Source: Methyloprofundus sedimenti (GTDB lineage Bacteria; Pseudomonadota; Gammaproteobacteria; Methylococcales; Methylomonadaceae). Taken from it: a stretch of DNA of 64,000 nucleotides. The stretch covers positions 186,001-250,000 of the forward strand of contig NZ_LPUF01000002.1 of the NCBI RefSeq assembly GCF_002072955.1, written 5' to 3'. The position numbers and the translations under genes are program-made. How positions within the stretch are numbered: position 1 is the stretch's first letter; each line of letters starts with the position of its first letter. Of this stretch, positions 9,869 to 18,328 are shown in pieces. Below the pieces are notes generated by a model that did no database searches, was not told the DNA's origin, and saw nothing but the letters and a program-made list of their open reading frames with translations.

Positions 9869-10396
9869 TTAGGCTAGCAAAGCTTGCACTGCATGAATTA
9901 ACTGCTCTTTAATTTCATTGTTTTTTATGCGCCCTGATTCCACATCAAAATTGTCATGAAAATTTGGCATGGATAGACTCGCTTTAACGACACCATCAAA
10001 ATGCGGTGCTGACGTTTTTGCTATTTCTAATACGCGAGCCGCACCGCCAGGACCCGGCGAAGTTGCTAATAAAATCATATCCTTTTGTTGATATACTTTT
10101 TTATTGATACGCGAACACCAGTCAAATAAATTTTTATAAGCAGCAGAGTAAGTACCGTTATGCTCAGCAAATGAAATAATCAATGCATCACTCTCAGCAA
10201 TTTTTGCTAAAAATGCTTTGGCAGGCTCAGGTTGGCCGATTTGTGCTTCTCTATCAACACTGAATAATGGCAGTTCATAGTCATTTAAATCCAATACTTC
10301 AACAGAAGCATCATCCAGTAATCCCGCAGCATATCGGGCTAATTCCTTGTTAAGGGACTGTTTACTATTACTGGCGGCAAAGGCTAAGATTTTCAT
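9869..10396 (-). CDS. NAD(P)H-dependent FMN reductase family protein
   Basis: Flavodoxin-fold reductase of the NADPH-dependent FMN reductase family, 175 residues. N-terminal AASNSKQSLNKELA forms the phosphate-binding loop for FMN, and SFAEHNGTYSAAYKNLFDW and LATSPGPGGA match the family's flavin loops. Members reduce quinones, azo dyes or FMN; the substrate here is unknown. It lies between the DoxX and pirin genes on the same strand, so a three-gene transcript starting upstream of DoxX is likely. Confidence 0.9.
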   Translation of the reverse strand: MKILAFAASNSKQSLNKELARYAAGLLDDASVEVLDLNDYELPLFSVDREAQIGQPEPAKAFLAKIAESDALIISFAEHNGTYSAAYKNLFDWCSRINKKVYQQKDMILLATSPGPGGAARVLEIAKTSAPHFDGVVKASLSMPNFHDNFDVESGRIKNNEIKEQLIHAVQALLA

Positions 10397-10434
10397 ATAA
10401 TTTCCTTAATGATTAATTTATTAAACTTCTACTT

Positions 10435-10830
10435 TTACATTGATTCACTTTTAAGTCTATTATCCAAAGCATAAGCGCCCGCTCCATTGCTCACTAACAG
10501 CAACAATCCACCGGCTAAACCGAGATTTTTCATAAACAGTATCGATTGCATTTGATCGGCAAAATTAGCATGAAAGATAAACGCTGAGACAAGACAAAAA
10601 GCCGCTAATATAAATGCTGCTAATCTAGTTTTATAGCCAACAATGACAGCTAAACCTGCTAACACCTCAATAACAATAACTAAAGGCAATAAACTGCCTG
10701 AGACATTAAATGCTTCCATATAGCTTTGCGTACCGGCATAAGAAAAGACCTTATTGAGTCCTGAGATAAAGAAAATAAGTGTCAATAAAGTACGGCCTAA
10801 AGGTGCTGAAAATACCTGTAAAGAATTCAT
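10435..10830 (-). CDS. DoxX family membrane protein
   Basis: Small integral membrane protein of about 131 residues with four hydrophobic helices, including TLLTLIFFISGLNKVF, LVIVIEVLAGLAVIVGY and NLGLAGGLLLLVSN. The sequence matches DoxX/YphA-type proteins. I chose the ATG at 10830, which has AGGAGAAAT just upstream; an upstream extension in the same frame would run into the LysR promoter region. First gene of the LysR-divergent set. DoxX-like proteins are linked to thiol and redox stress, but the biochemical role is unclear. Confidence 0.85.
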   Translation of the reverse strand: MNSLQVFSAPLGRTLLTLIFFISGLNKVFSYAGTQSYMEAFNVSGSLLPLVIVIEVLAGLAVIVGYKTRLAAFILAAFCLVSAFIFHANFADQMQSILFMKNLGLAGGLLLLVSNGAGAYALDNRLKSESM

Positions 10831-10955
10831 TTTATTTCTCCTAACGTAGATTATGGTTAAGTCATTCCTGAAAAGCTGAATCAAGTTTACGTGTTGACTT
10901 AAAAAGAATAAATACCAATAATTGCAAATCATTATTCACATTAGGAGAACTATCA

Positions 10956-11864
10956 GTGGGACAATTCGAAGATATGCAGGTTTTTATCCGAGTGGTCGAT
11001 GCAGGCAGCATTAGCAAAGCCGCCGAACAACTCGGCATAGCTAAATCAGCGGTTAGTCGTAGACTGGTCGATCTGGAATCTCGCCTGGGGGTACGCTTAA
11101 TAAATCGAACCACGCGCATATCCAGCCTAACTGAAGCCGGCAAGGGATTTTATCAGCGATCCAGAAAAATAATTGATGATGTTGCTGAACTTAATGTCTT
11201 AACGAACGAGTCTAATTCAGCCCTGGAAGGTACAATAAATTTAGCGGTGCCTTTATCATTTGGACTAGCGCATTTAGCGCCCGCAATTGATGATTTTATA
11301 AAACTTCATCCAAAACTTAGCATTAATATCAATTTTTCAGATCAGCACATAAATTTAATCGAAGAAGGCATAGATTTAGCGGTGCGCATTGCAGACTTAA
11401 AGGATTCAAGTTTGATAGCCAGAAAAATATCCCCCATCAAAACCCTGATCTGCGCGAGCCCCGCTTATTTAAAAAAACACAACACACCAAAAACTGCCGA
11501 TGATCTAAAGCAACATGCCCTGCTTTATTATAGTTTATCCAGCTCTTCCACCTGGCAACTGAAAGACACGCAAGACAAACAGTACTCAATTAATGTTAAA
11601 GCCAAAATCATTGCTAATAACGGAGAATTTTTAAAGGATATGGCAATTGCAGGCCATGGCATTGTTATGATTCCGACATTTATCTTATGGCAGGCCATTG
11701 CTAAAGGTGAACTGCTACCGATCTTATCGCAATACACTACGCCACTACTCAATGCTTATGTAGTTTACCCGCAAACACGCTATTTATCGCAAAGAACCCG
11801 CATGTTGATTGATTTTTTAGTGGTGCGCTTTGGTGAAAATCCCTATTGGGATGAAAATCTCTGA
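10956..11864 (+). CDS. LysR family transcriptional regulator
   Basis: 302 residues, normal for LysR. An N-terminal winged helix-turn-helix (GSISKAAEQLGIAKSAVSRRLVDLE) precedes the type 2 periplasmic-binding-like effector domain. GTG start with AGGAGAAC upstream. Divergently transcribed from DoxX with 125 bp between starts, so it probably controls the DoxX-FMN reductase-pirin genes and itself. Effector unknown; related regulators of this layout respond to quinones or electrophiles. Confidence 0.93.
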   Translation: MGQFEDMQVFIRVVDAGSISKAAEQLGIAKSAVSRRLVDLESRLGVRLINRTTRISSLTEAGKGFYQRSRKIIDDVAELNVLTNESNSALEGTINLAVPLSFGLAHLAPAIDDFIKLHPKLSININFSDQHINLIEEGIDLAVRIADLKDSSLIARKISPIKTLICASPAYLKKHNTPKTADDLKQHALLYYSLSSSSTWQLKDTQDKQYSINVKAKIIANNGEFLKDMAIAGHGIVMIPTFILWQAIAKGELLPILSQYTTPLLNAYVVYPQTRYLSQRTRMLIDFLVVRFGENPYWDENL

Positions 11865-11968
11865 TTTTATAGTAAGGATTATTGCCCAATTTAGCTAAAT
11901 CATTATCGAATAATCGATTTGAGATGTTGCCCCTAATTGTTGCTTACTTTCCATAATCTCAAAGCTCC

Positions 11969-14044
11969 TTATAATTGAATATCTAATTGAACGGGCTCTG
12001 TTGTGCCTGCGGCAGGCATAGCACAGCACAACAAGATTTCATCTGCGGCTAAATCGACCGTGACCTCCTGCTGATAACCTACCTGCCCTTTACTTAATGT
12101 TACTTTACACAAACCACACTGACCGCTACGGCACCCATATTCAGGGGTTAATCCATGGGCTTCGGCAAATTCCAATAAAGTGCCATCGCCTTTTGACCAT
12201 GCCTGCTCTAACCTGGATTCAGTGAAATGAATAAGCGCTTCTTCCTCTACAGGTACAGTGGTTACTATGCCTTCATCACGTAATAATGCAGCAGGTCCAA
12301 AGGCTTCGGCAAAAATATGTTTATTTTCTACACCCAATTCACGCAAGCTATTGTATTGGCTTTGCATAAAATCATTCGGCCCACATAGATAGGCATCGCA
12401 ATCATTATCTACCAACACGCCTTGTAATAAGTGTTTGGAAAGTCGCCCTTTATAATCATAGTCAGCCCCTGGGCTTAAATGCTCTTCAGGCTGACTTAAA
12501 ATCCAAACAACACGAATATGCCCCGAAGACTGTTCTGCAATTGCCTTTAATTCAGTATAAAAAGCACGCTGCTCATTATTACGCACACAGCAAAGCATCA
12601 GTATATTTGGCATGGATCGTGTTCTGAAACCCTCTTGTAAAGCATGTCTTGCCATCGCAATCATCGGCGTAATGCCTACGCCCGCTGAAATTAATAAAAC
12701 GCTTCTTTCTGGTGGAATGGCAAACTTAAAAGCACCGGTTGGCGGCTTTACCTGAAGCATATCCCCCCGCTTGATTTGCTCATGCATAAAGTTTGAAAAT
12801 ACCCCAGCCGGCTGATCAGTTTGAGCTAACTCTTGTTTAATACTGATACGCAGAAAATCATCTTTGGGTGCGCTGGAAACAGTGTAAGTTCTAATGTGCG
12901 CCTTGCCCTCAATATGAGCTTTCAATGTTAAAAACTGTCCCGCTTCAAAACTCGGTTTTTGATCTTCCGGAGCTTGCAAATAAAAAGAGCTAATCAAGCT
13001 ACTTTCCTGCACAATATCAACCACTTGATAAGGCTGCCAGGTATTTTTTAAACGCTCTGATTGTTTAGCCGCTGCCGCCTCAGACCAACTTCCCGTTAAA
13101 CGGGTGTTAGGAGAGTAATCTTGCAAGTCCCAGCGTAGTGGCAAACCATTTTTCAGCCAGCGCCCATGATCCAGGGTAAACGTCCATAGCCTTTCAGCCC
13201 CTGCAAAAAACGCTGTATCAGGAGAGTTCCACAAAATTTCAACCTTACCTGTTAAGGTTAATATATGACCCTTGCTAAAATCGATAAATAACAGGCCTGC
13301 GCGCGGATTTTCGACAAAATTACCCAAGGTGTTAAAATGAAAATTGCCCGTATAATCAGGGACCGTTAAGGTTTTATCATCATCAATACGAATAAATCCG
13401 GGTTTACCGCCGCGATGTGAGACATCTGCACCTTCACTGACAGCACCACTGCCATTTGCGACATAACTGGCAACAAAAAAGGTGTCACTCGTACCGATAA
13501 GCTCCAGTGCTTGCTGATCAAATGCTGTTAATTGAATAAGCTCTTCATCTGGCATCAATGCGGGATCAACTAAATAAAGCTCTCGCTGCTGAATGTATTG
13601 CGGACAATTCCCAAAGGCCTGATCTATGCTTAATTCTATACCTTCATTTGATACTTTATTAATATGAGCTGCCAAACGATTCCTGCGCCGTGTGCTTAAC
13701 TCTATTCCTAACAAGCCCCATCGATCACCAATAGTCAGCGCATCATTTAATGAATCACCTGCGACAGGCATGGCATTAAGCTGTAAATGCTTATCATCTA
13801 TTGCTCGAATAAACCCTGCCTGATTAAACAAAACAGACGCCCACGGCCAGCCTTCGTGATCGGCATGAGCGACAAAAATAAACGGTAATTGAGCATAGAA
13901 ATCCCGGTGTTGCTCAGGCATATAATTACGAATCACTTGTCGACCAAAACGCTCCATTTTATCACGCACACCCAGGCGTTGTTGCACCTGCTGCTCACCT
14001 TGATGAAAAGGTGATACAGTTTCATTTGCAACATGAACAGTCAT
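11969..14044 (-). CDS. PNPOx-like / FAD-binding reductase / 2Fe-2S ferredoxin fusion protein
   Basis: Roughly 690-residue three-module redox protein. The N-terminal half (about 30-320) is a pyridoxamine-phosphate-oxidase-like flavin barrel. Next is a ferredoxin-NADP reductase module with the FAD motif RTYTVSSAPKD and the NAD-binding GVGITPMIAM. The C-terminal plant-type 2Fe-2S domain has CRSGQCGLCKV plus a final CC. It could move electrons from NAD(P)H through FAD and 2Fe-2S to an unknown acceptor. Start taken at 14044 (AAGGAGG ideally spaced) rather than 14050. The module set parallels two adjacent genes at 23470-26173. Followed on the same strand by no linked gene; GST and glutaredoxin genes lie upstream. 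Confidence 0.85.
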   Translation of the reverse strand: MTVHVANETVSPFHQGEQQVQQRLGVRDKMERFGRQVIRNYMPEQHRDFYAQLPFIFVAHADHEGWPWASVLFNQAGFIRAIDDKHLQLNAMPVAGDSLNDALTIGDRWGLLGIELSTRRRNRLAAHINKVSNEGIELSIDQAFGNCPQYIQQRELYLVDPALMPDEELIQLTAFDQQALELIGTSDTFFVASYVANGSGAVSEGADVSHRGGKPGFIRIDDDKTLTVPDYTGNFHFNTLGNFVENPRAGLLFIDFSKGHILTLTGKVEILWNSPDTAFFAGAERLWTFTLDHGRWLKNGLPLRWDLQDYSPNTRLTGSWSEAAAAKQSERLKNTWQPYQVVDIVQESSLISSFYLQAPEDQKPSFEAGQFLTLKAHIEGKAHIRTYTVSSAPKDDFLRISIKQELAQTDQPAGVFSNFMHEQIKRGDMLQVKPPTGAFKFAIPPERSVLLISAGVGITPMIAMARHALQEGFRTRSMPNILMLCCVRNNEQRAFYTELKAIAEQSSGHIRVVWILSQPEEHLSPGADYDYKGRLSKHLLQGVLVDNDCDAYLCGPNDFMQSQYNSLRELGVENKHIFAEAFGPAALLRDEGIVTTVPVEEEALIHFTESRLEQAWSKGDGTLLEFAEAHGLTPEYGCRSGQCGLCKVTLSKGQVGYQQEVTVDLAADEILLCCAMPAAGTTEPVQLDIQL

Positions 14045-14079
14045 GATCATCCTCCTTTTACGAAGTCATATAGGATCTG

Positions 14080-14123
14080 CTGAGGTACGGAGCATCTGTC
14101 AAAAGCAATGCTCCGTACCTCAG
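14080..14123. repeat. Perfect 16-bp stem inverted repeat (GST/reductase gap)
   Basis: CTGAGGTACGGAGCAT at 14080-14095 is matched by its exact reverse complement at 14108-14123, with a 12-base loop. No T-run follows, so it is a weak terminator candidate after the GST gene. The core resembles CTAAGGTACGAAGCG at about 29200 and a related sequence at 19584-19647, suggesting one dispersed extragenic repeat family. Confidence 0.7.
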
Positions 14124-14147
14124 TCTGCACCAGAGTAAGAAGTTGTA

Positions 14148-14771
14148 TTATGCCGCTAAACCCACTTTAGAGGCTTGCATAGGAACAAACCCAGGATAAT
14201 GTTCAATACGTTTTAGCCATAATTTAATATTAGGGTAATCTTTCAGCGATACATCCCCTTCAGGTGCATGGGCAATATAGGCATAATTGGCTAAATCGGC
14301 GATGGTTGGCACATCCCCTACCAGCCAATCCTGCTTCGCTAAATGAGCATCTAAGACATCAAACAGATTATTAGCCGTTTCAATGGCTTTTAGATGATCC
14401 AATTGAGCACCAAATAAATTAATCAAACGTGCTGTTGCCGGACCATTAGCCACAGGGCCAGCTGCAACCGATAAAAAGCGCTGCACTTCTGCCGCTTTAG
14501 CCGGTTCAATAGGTAGCCAGCTATGCTCTTGATCATACTGACTAGCGAGATACACCAAAATAGCATTAGAGTCGGCAAGCGTCACATTGCCATCTTCTAA
14601 AACAGGCACTTGACCAAACGCATTTTTCTTTAAAAACTCCACTTGTTTCTGCGCACCTTGCATTAAATCAACATCGATTAACTCGGCATCTAATCCTAAA
14701 ATCGAGAGTAAAAGTTCAACGCGATGACAATGGCCAGATAAAGGATGGCGGTATAATTTTATAGTAGACAT
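14148..14771 (-). CDS. Glutathione S-transferase family protein
   Basis: 207 residues, standard two-domain cytosolic GST. An N-terminal thioredoxin-like domain (KLYRHPLSGHCHRVELLLS, with VPVLEDG and the glutathione-contacting ADSNAILVYLA) precedes the all-helical C-terminal domain with the VGDVPTIADLANYAY motif. It probably conjugates or reduces electrophiles with glutathione. Last gene of a tight set: decayed AhpD-like gene, NTF2-like gene, glutaredoxin, GST. Confidence 0.9.
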   Translation of the reverse strand: MSTIKLYRHPLSGHCHRVELLLSILGLDAELIDVDLMQGAQKQVEFLKKNAFGQVPVLEDGNVTLADSNAILVYLASQYDQEHSWLPIEPAKAAEVQRFLSVAAGPVANGPATARLINLFGAQLDHLKAIETANNLFDVLDAHLAKQDWLVGDVPTIADLANYAYIAHAPEGDVSLKDYPNIKLWLKRIEHYPGFVPMQASKVGLAA

Positions 14772-14803
14772 GATAGTTCCTGTAATAAGGGTTAAATGTA
14801 AAA

Positions 14804-15064
14804 TTAAAGTATGGGTAATTGATTTATATCAAATTCTTTATTGTTCAATAGCTGTACCAATTCGGTAAAACCTCCTATAGGTTTTTCATCAATAAATATT
14901 TGCGGCACGGTTCTTTGACCACTTTGTGCTAATAATGTTTGTGCTTGCTCTCCCCCTTTGACTAAATCAACTTCCTGATAATCAACACGATGTTTGAGCA
15001 ATAAACTTTTAGCGGCAACACAATAGCTACAGGTTGCACTGGTCAATACGGTGACAGTACTCAT
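14804..15064 (-). CDS. Glutaredoxin (GrxC-like)
   Basis: 86 residues. Dithiol active site CSYC near residue 12, the TVPQIFID cis-proline motif, and IGGFTEL for glutathione binding. It reduces protein disulfides or mixed disulfides with glutathione. Its start overlaps the stop of the NTF2-like gene by 4 bp (ATGA), so the two are translationally coupled. It partners logically with the adjacent GST. Confidence 0.93.
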   Translation of the reverse strand: MSTVTVLTSATCSYCVAAKSLLLKHRVDYQEVDLVKGGEQAQTLLAQSGQRTVPQIFIDEKPIGGFTELVQLLNNKEFDINQLPIL

Positions 15065-15498
15065 TGTTTATCTCCTTTAAATTCACGTTCAGATACCTTG
15101 ATCGGCTGGTCATTAATACTGGCAATACGCCGTTGCATTAAACCGTCTGCAGCGAACTCCCATAGTTCATTACCGTAAGACCGATACCACTGCCCTGAAT
15201 CGTCATGCCATTCGTAGCGAAAAGTGACCGCAATACGGTTATCAGTAAAACACCACAGTTGTTTTTTTAATTTATAATCCAGTTCTTTCTGCCATTTACG
15301 CGTTAAAAATTCGATGATTTTGTCGCGTCCGGAAAATATTTCCGCGCGATTTCGCCACTCAGAATCTAACGTATAAGCACTGGCGACTTTTTCCGGATCT
15401 TTACTGTTCCAGCCATTTTCAGCCAGTTGTACTTTTTCAGTGGCAGTGGCTAAGGTAAAAGGCGGCACTGGCACTCGGATTTCAGATTCTGCATTCAT
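15061..15498 (-). CDS. NTF2-like protein, DUF1348 type
   Basis: 145-residue protein of the nuclear transport factor 2-like superfamily, DUF1348 type. Visible family features are [44 protein letters not shown] and [23 protein letters not shown]. The family often sits in redox or detoxification clusters; no defined reaction is known to me. Overlaps the genes on both sides by 4 bp (ATGA). Confidence 0.85.
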   Translation of the reverse strand: MNAESEIRVPVPPFTLATATEKVQLAENGWNSKDPEKVASAYTLDSEWRNRAEIFSGRDKIIEFLTRKWQKELDYKLKKQLWCFTDNRIAVTFRYEWHDDSGQWYRSYGNELWEFAADGLMQRRIASINDQPIKVSEREFKGDKQ

Positions 15499-15779
15499 AC
15501 TAATACCTCTTTTTGCCTTTTAGCTAGAGTACCGTGTGCTGCCAATTTACAATGATGCTGCCGACTAATACTTAGCAGCACAAATTGTTTTTCGCTTGTG
15601 GTGAAGCTGAACTGTTCAATGAATACGCTTAGGTATTGATAAGCTTCTAATATGGTGGGAAACACTGCCCTGACAGCAAATAGCTTAGAAATACAGCCTA
15701 ATTTTTGCTCAGCATTACGCAAGAAAAATCGTAAGTCTTGAGGAGACGTTGCTAAGGTGTGTGTCGTAAACTCTGACAT
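15495..15779 (-). pseudogene. Truncated AhpD/carboxymuconolactone decarboxylase-like gene
   Basis: 94-residue ORF resembling the first half of carboxymuconolactone decarboxylase/AhpD-like peroxidase-fold proteins. LGCISKLFAVRAVFPTILEAYQYLS and FTTSEKQFVLLSISRQHHCKLAAHG line up with the family's N-terminal region. The catalytic CxxC is missing: where members have CEYCVAAH, this has CKLAAH, and about 80 C-terminal residues are gone. It ends in an ATGA overlap with the DUF1348 gene, so it may still be translated. More likely a remnant with an internal deletion than a working enzyme. Confidence 0.6.
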
Positions 15780-15887
15780 AATATTAATCCTGGTAGGTTA
15801 AGTAACAACCTAACTATGGCAGGATCTGTGCCAAAATGGGTAAAATATCTTAATGACTTTTAAATCATATAGATACAAAAAAATATC

Positions 15888-17534
15888 GTAACTTCTCATT
15901 ATCCACTGGCAGCGGCCGCACGAATGACTTCCGATAACGGAGGAATCCCTTCTAACTTCAGTAAGCGACTTTTAAATAACCCCAAAATGACATGCCGTGC
16001 TTTCGGCAGGTCTTCTTGAGACTGGCAAAAGTATCACGGGCTTTCCGCCCTGCATCACTTCGTGTACTCCCGCTGATTTTTCGTTTCTTGACGTAATCCC
16101 TTATATCCCGTTCGCTTAAATTGTTATGAAGTGGGAGGTAGGGTTTGTCGAGTACACGGAGGAGTTCATGTTGATTTTTCCCCATTCGCCCGAGGGCCTG
16201 GTTAAGCGTTTCGTAACAGGTTTTGGTACTGCATAGGATTTGAAAGCGCTGCCTGATACTGCTCGCCTGTTCGGTAACAGGATTAAGTTTATAAGCTTTC
16301 AGGTCATGGTAAATCGACCAAAGCTGGTCGCGTGCGTCATCTACTGCCTTGGTATGGCTGTCATTTAAAGGAATCAGGCGATTAATTACTCGTTCGGCAT
16401 GGATCCAGCACAAGGCATGATCAAAGACGTTAAACTGCCCTGCATCATCACTGATAATTGAAAAAGTCAGAGGAAATGCCTTGGTCTAGCAGCCCTCCCA
16501 TCAAAGCACCTTCCGTGACTATTTTTCTGTGCCGAGGTTTAACGATGCCTTGCTGATCCAGCCATTCGCACCCGTCAGGTGCCGTGTTAATGCAGACACT
16601 GATATTTTCCAGTGTCGCCAATATTACAACAGACAGCTTATTTTGTGCCATGTATTCAATGGCACCTGTGTTCAATGTATAAAGCGTTGTTTTGCCTTGT
16701 GATAGACAGTTTAAAAAATTGATTCTGCTTTTACTTTCTGTACTACTGAACCAGGCAAAAAAATCATTGCCAATATGTGTGCAATAGCCATTTTGCCCTT
16801 TATGCCGTGCGCCAGTATCATCTGTATGAATATATTTAGAAACGGATAATCCCGTCTTCAGTAATTCATCTTTTTCGGCATGAAAATCGTCCAGATCTTC
16901 TGTTAGTATATAACTGAGCTTACCGCTCGAAATATCGACGCCTAAATCACGAATTTGTTCCAGTAGTAATGGCTGTGTGACATGTTGGTGATGGTATTGA
17001 TAGAGAATAAAGGCAATAAGGCTTTTACCAAAACTACCTCCCTGAATGTCTTCAGGAAGCTGACCTAAAATCGTAAGACCCTCTGGCGTTATATATTCTG
17101 CTAAACGATAACGAATGTTATGAGTTTGAAAGGTAATATCCTGAATAACACGATCCTGATACCCTTTAAAGCGTGAACCCTCCGGGATTTCATCCGGCTG
17201 AATAATTTGGGTTTCATCTATTTTGAGGTTGCCTTTTTTACTGCGCCTTGGGCCTTTTTTCCTTTTTGATGAGGAGTCATCACTTCCTGGGGCACCCTCC
17301 TTATCCATTGTACTCGGTTTGATTTTAGGCTTTGTGGTTTCGCCTTTAAGCTTGAGTATCTCTTGTGCTAACTCATCAATCTGCTTTTGTTGCCAGGCAA
17401 GCATTTCCAATAACACATCGACTAGCGGTGTGCGATCTTCTTTGTTTATCTCTGGTAATTCAGGTTTAGGCGAGTTCATAGAATATATTGTAAAGCAACT
17501 TTTTAATATTTTCCCGTGGATAATGAGAAGTTTC
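15888..17534 (-). mobile_element. IS66-family insertion sequence with intact ends and 8-bp duplication
   Basis: 1,647-bp element. Terminal inverted repeats: GTAACTTCTCATTATCCAC at 15888-15906 and, on the other strand, GAAACTTCTCATTATCCAC ending at 17534 (one mismatch). Both sides carry the direct repeat AAAATATC (15880-15887 and 17535-17542), the 8-bp target duplication typical of IS66. It carries only a TnpC-like transposase, as in single-gene (ISBst12-like) IS66 members, and that gene is frameshifted. Confidence 0.92.
15958..17479 (-). pseudogene. IS66-family transposase, frameshifted
   Basis: N-terminal part (17479-16448): a leucine-rich helix (VLLEMLAWQQKQIDELAQEI), a Ser/Lys-rich linker, and the IS66 central domain with IHTDDTGARHKGQNGYC containing the first catalytic Asp. 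C-terminal part (to 15958): CWIHAERVINRL, the LPLHNNLSERDIRDYVKKRKISG motif and a C-terminal IS66 tail. The frames are offset by one base near 16455-16470; the upstream frame ends shortly after DFF. The true start is the ATG at 17479, since an earlier in-frame start lies outside the IS. No strong slippery site is visible, so I read it as a mutation. Confidence 0.88.
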
Positions 17535-17575
17535 AAAATATCAGAAAAAACATGACTTTGTTCTTATAGTATTTA

Positions 17576-17609
17576 TTACTAAATATCGTTATGTAACGAT
17601 ATTTAGTAA
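17576..17609. repeat. 34-bp perfect palindrome
   Basis: Two 16-bp arms (TTACTAAATATCGTTA and its exact complement) around a 2-bp centre. It lies 33 bp beyond the IS66 target duplication and 50 bp after the tetR-family stop. It has no T-run, so it is not a standard terminator. It may be a hairpin transcript end, a protein-binding site or an insertion hotspot. Confidence 0.8.
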
Positions 17610-17658
17610 CCTAGAAAATTAGCTATACGCTTAAACCTGCTAATGTATTACAAGCCTG

Positions 17659-18258
17659 TTAAGGTGCGCTTTCATTCTTCAACAGACTTCTTTCTGCAAT
17701 CGCTTTCATCCTTTCAACATATTGCTGATTTGACCAACCGCATACTGAGGTGAAATTCTCCCAGTTCGCTACTGAGAGCATCGTACATAGAACATCCGTG
17801 GCACTCTCTGGTGTCCATTCTGAAGCAAGCCTGTGCTCAGAATGCAACATATCAATAGCTGCTCGGCAACCATGCCGCATGGCTGCCATGCGCTCTTGCC
17901 ATGCCGCTGCCGCAGCGTCATCTGAGTCCAACACCAGGAGCAAGGCTTTGGCGACGCCATAGATTTCAGGGATGTAGTTCCCCCAAAATTCCACGTAAAG
18001 CGCCAGGCGATCCTGACCCGAGCTTGCAGCACGGGATGGGGCAAGGCGACGATCCAGATCCAATCTTTCATCCAGAAATTTCGTCGTTGCGTTTAAAAGC
18101 TCAGCACGCGATGCAAAATGCAGATAAATAGCTTGACGAGAGACATTGGCACACTTGGCTATATCTGCCATACGCACACCCTGCCCGCGATTTTCTTCGA
18201 GCATCTGTAATGTGACTTCCAGAATTCGTAATCTTGTTTCTAAATTTTTACTTGACAT
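17659..18258 (-). CDS. TetR family transcriptional regulator
   Basis: 199 residues. The N-terminal TetR helix-turn-helix is clear (VRMADIAKCANVSRQAIYLHFASRAELL); the rest is a helical ligand domain with no recognisable specificity. More GC- and Ala-rich than its neighbours. Divergent from an NAD(P)-binding gene, with a large palindromic operator in the shared promoter that also touches this gene's start codon, pointing to autorepression and control of the divergent gene. Confidence 0.9.
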   Translation of the reverse strand: MSSKNLETRLRILEVTLQMLEENRGQGVRMADIAKCANVSRQAIYLHFASRAELLNATTKFLDERLDLDRRLAPSRAASSGQDRLALYVEFWGNYIPEIYGVAKALLLVLDSDDAAAAAWQERMAAMRHGCRAAIDMLHSEHRLASEWTPESATDVLCTMLSVANWENFTSVCGWSNQQYVERMKAIAERSLLKNESAP

Positions 18259-18310
18259 AGTGTAAAGCTTATCTTATTGTTTACACAGTGTCAATTGACA
18301 CCGTGTAAAC
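18252..18310. promoter_or_regulatory. TetR-type operator region with three half-sites
   Basis: A 32-bp palindrome at 18279-18310 has arms GTTTACACAGTGTCAA and TTGACACCGTGTAAAC (one mismatch). A third related half-site, TTGACATAGTGTAAAG, lies at about 18252-18267 over the ATG of the tetR-family gene. The spacing suggests cooperative binding that shuts off both divergent promoters. Confidence 0.75.
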
Positions 18311-18328
18311 CTAATAGAGGGCATAGTT

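Noticed and set aside
16440-16480. Programmed frameshift in the IS66 transposase
   Set aside because: The offset needs a +1 shift near a C-T5 run, with no standard slippery heptamer or stimulatory structure obvious; a mutation is simpler.
17769-18131. ORFs overlapping the tetR-family gene on both strands
   Set aside because: Shadow frames of a GC-rich gene; the TetR frame has the clear helix-turn-helix.
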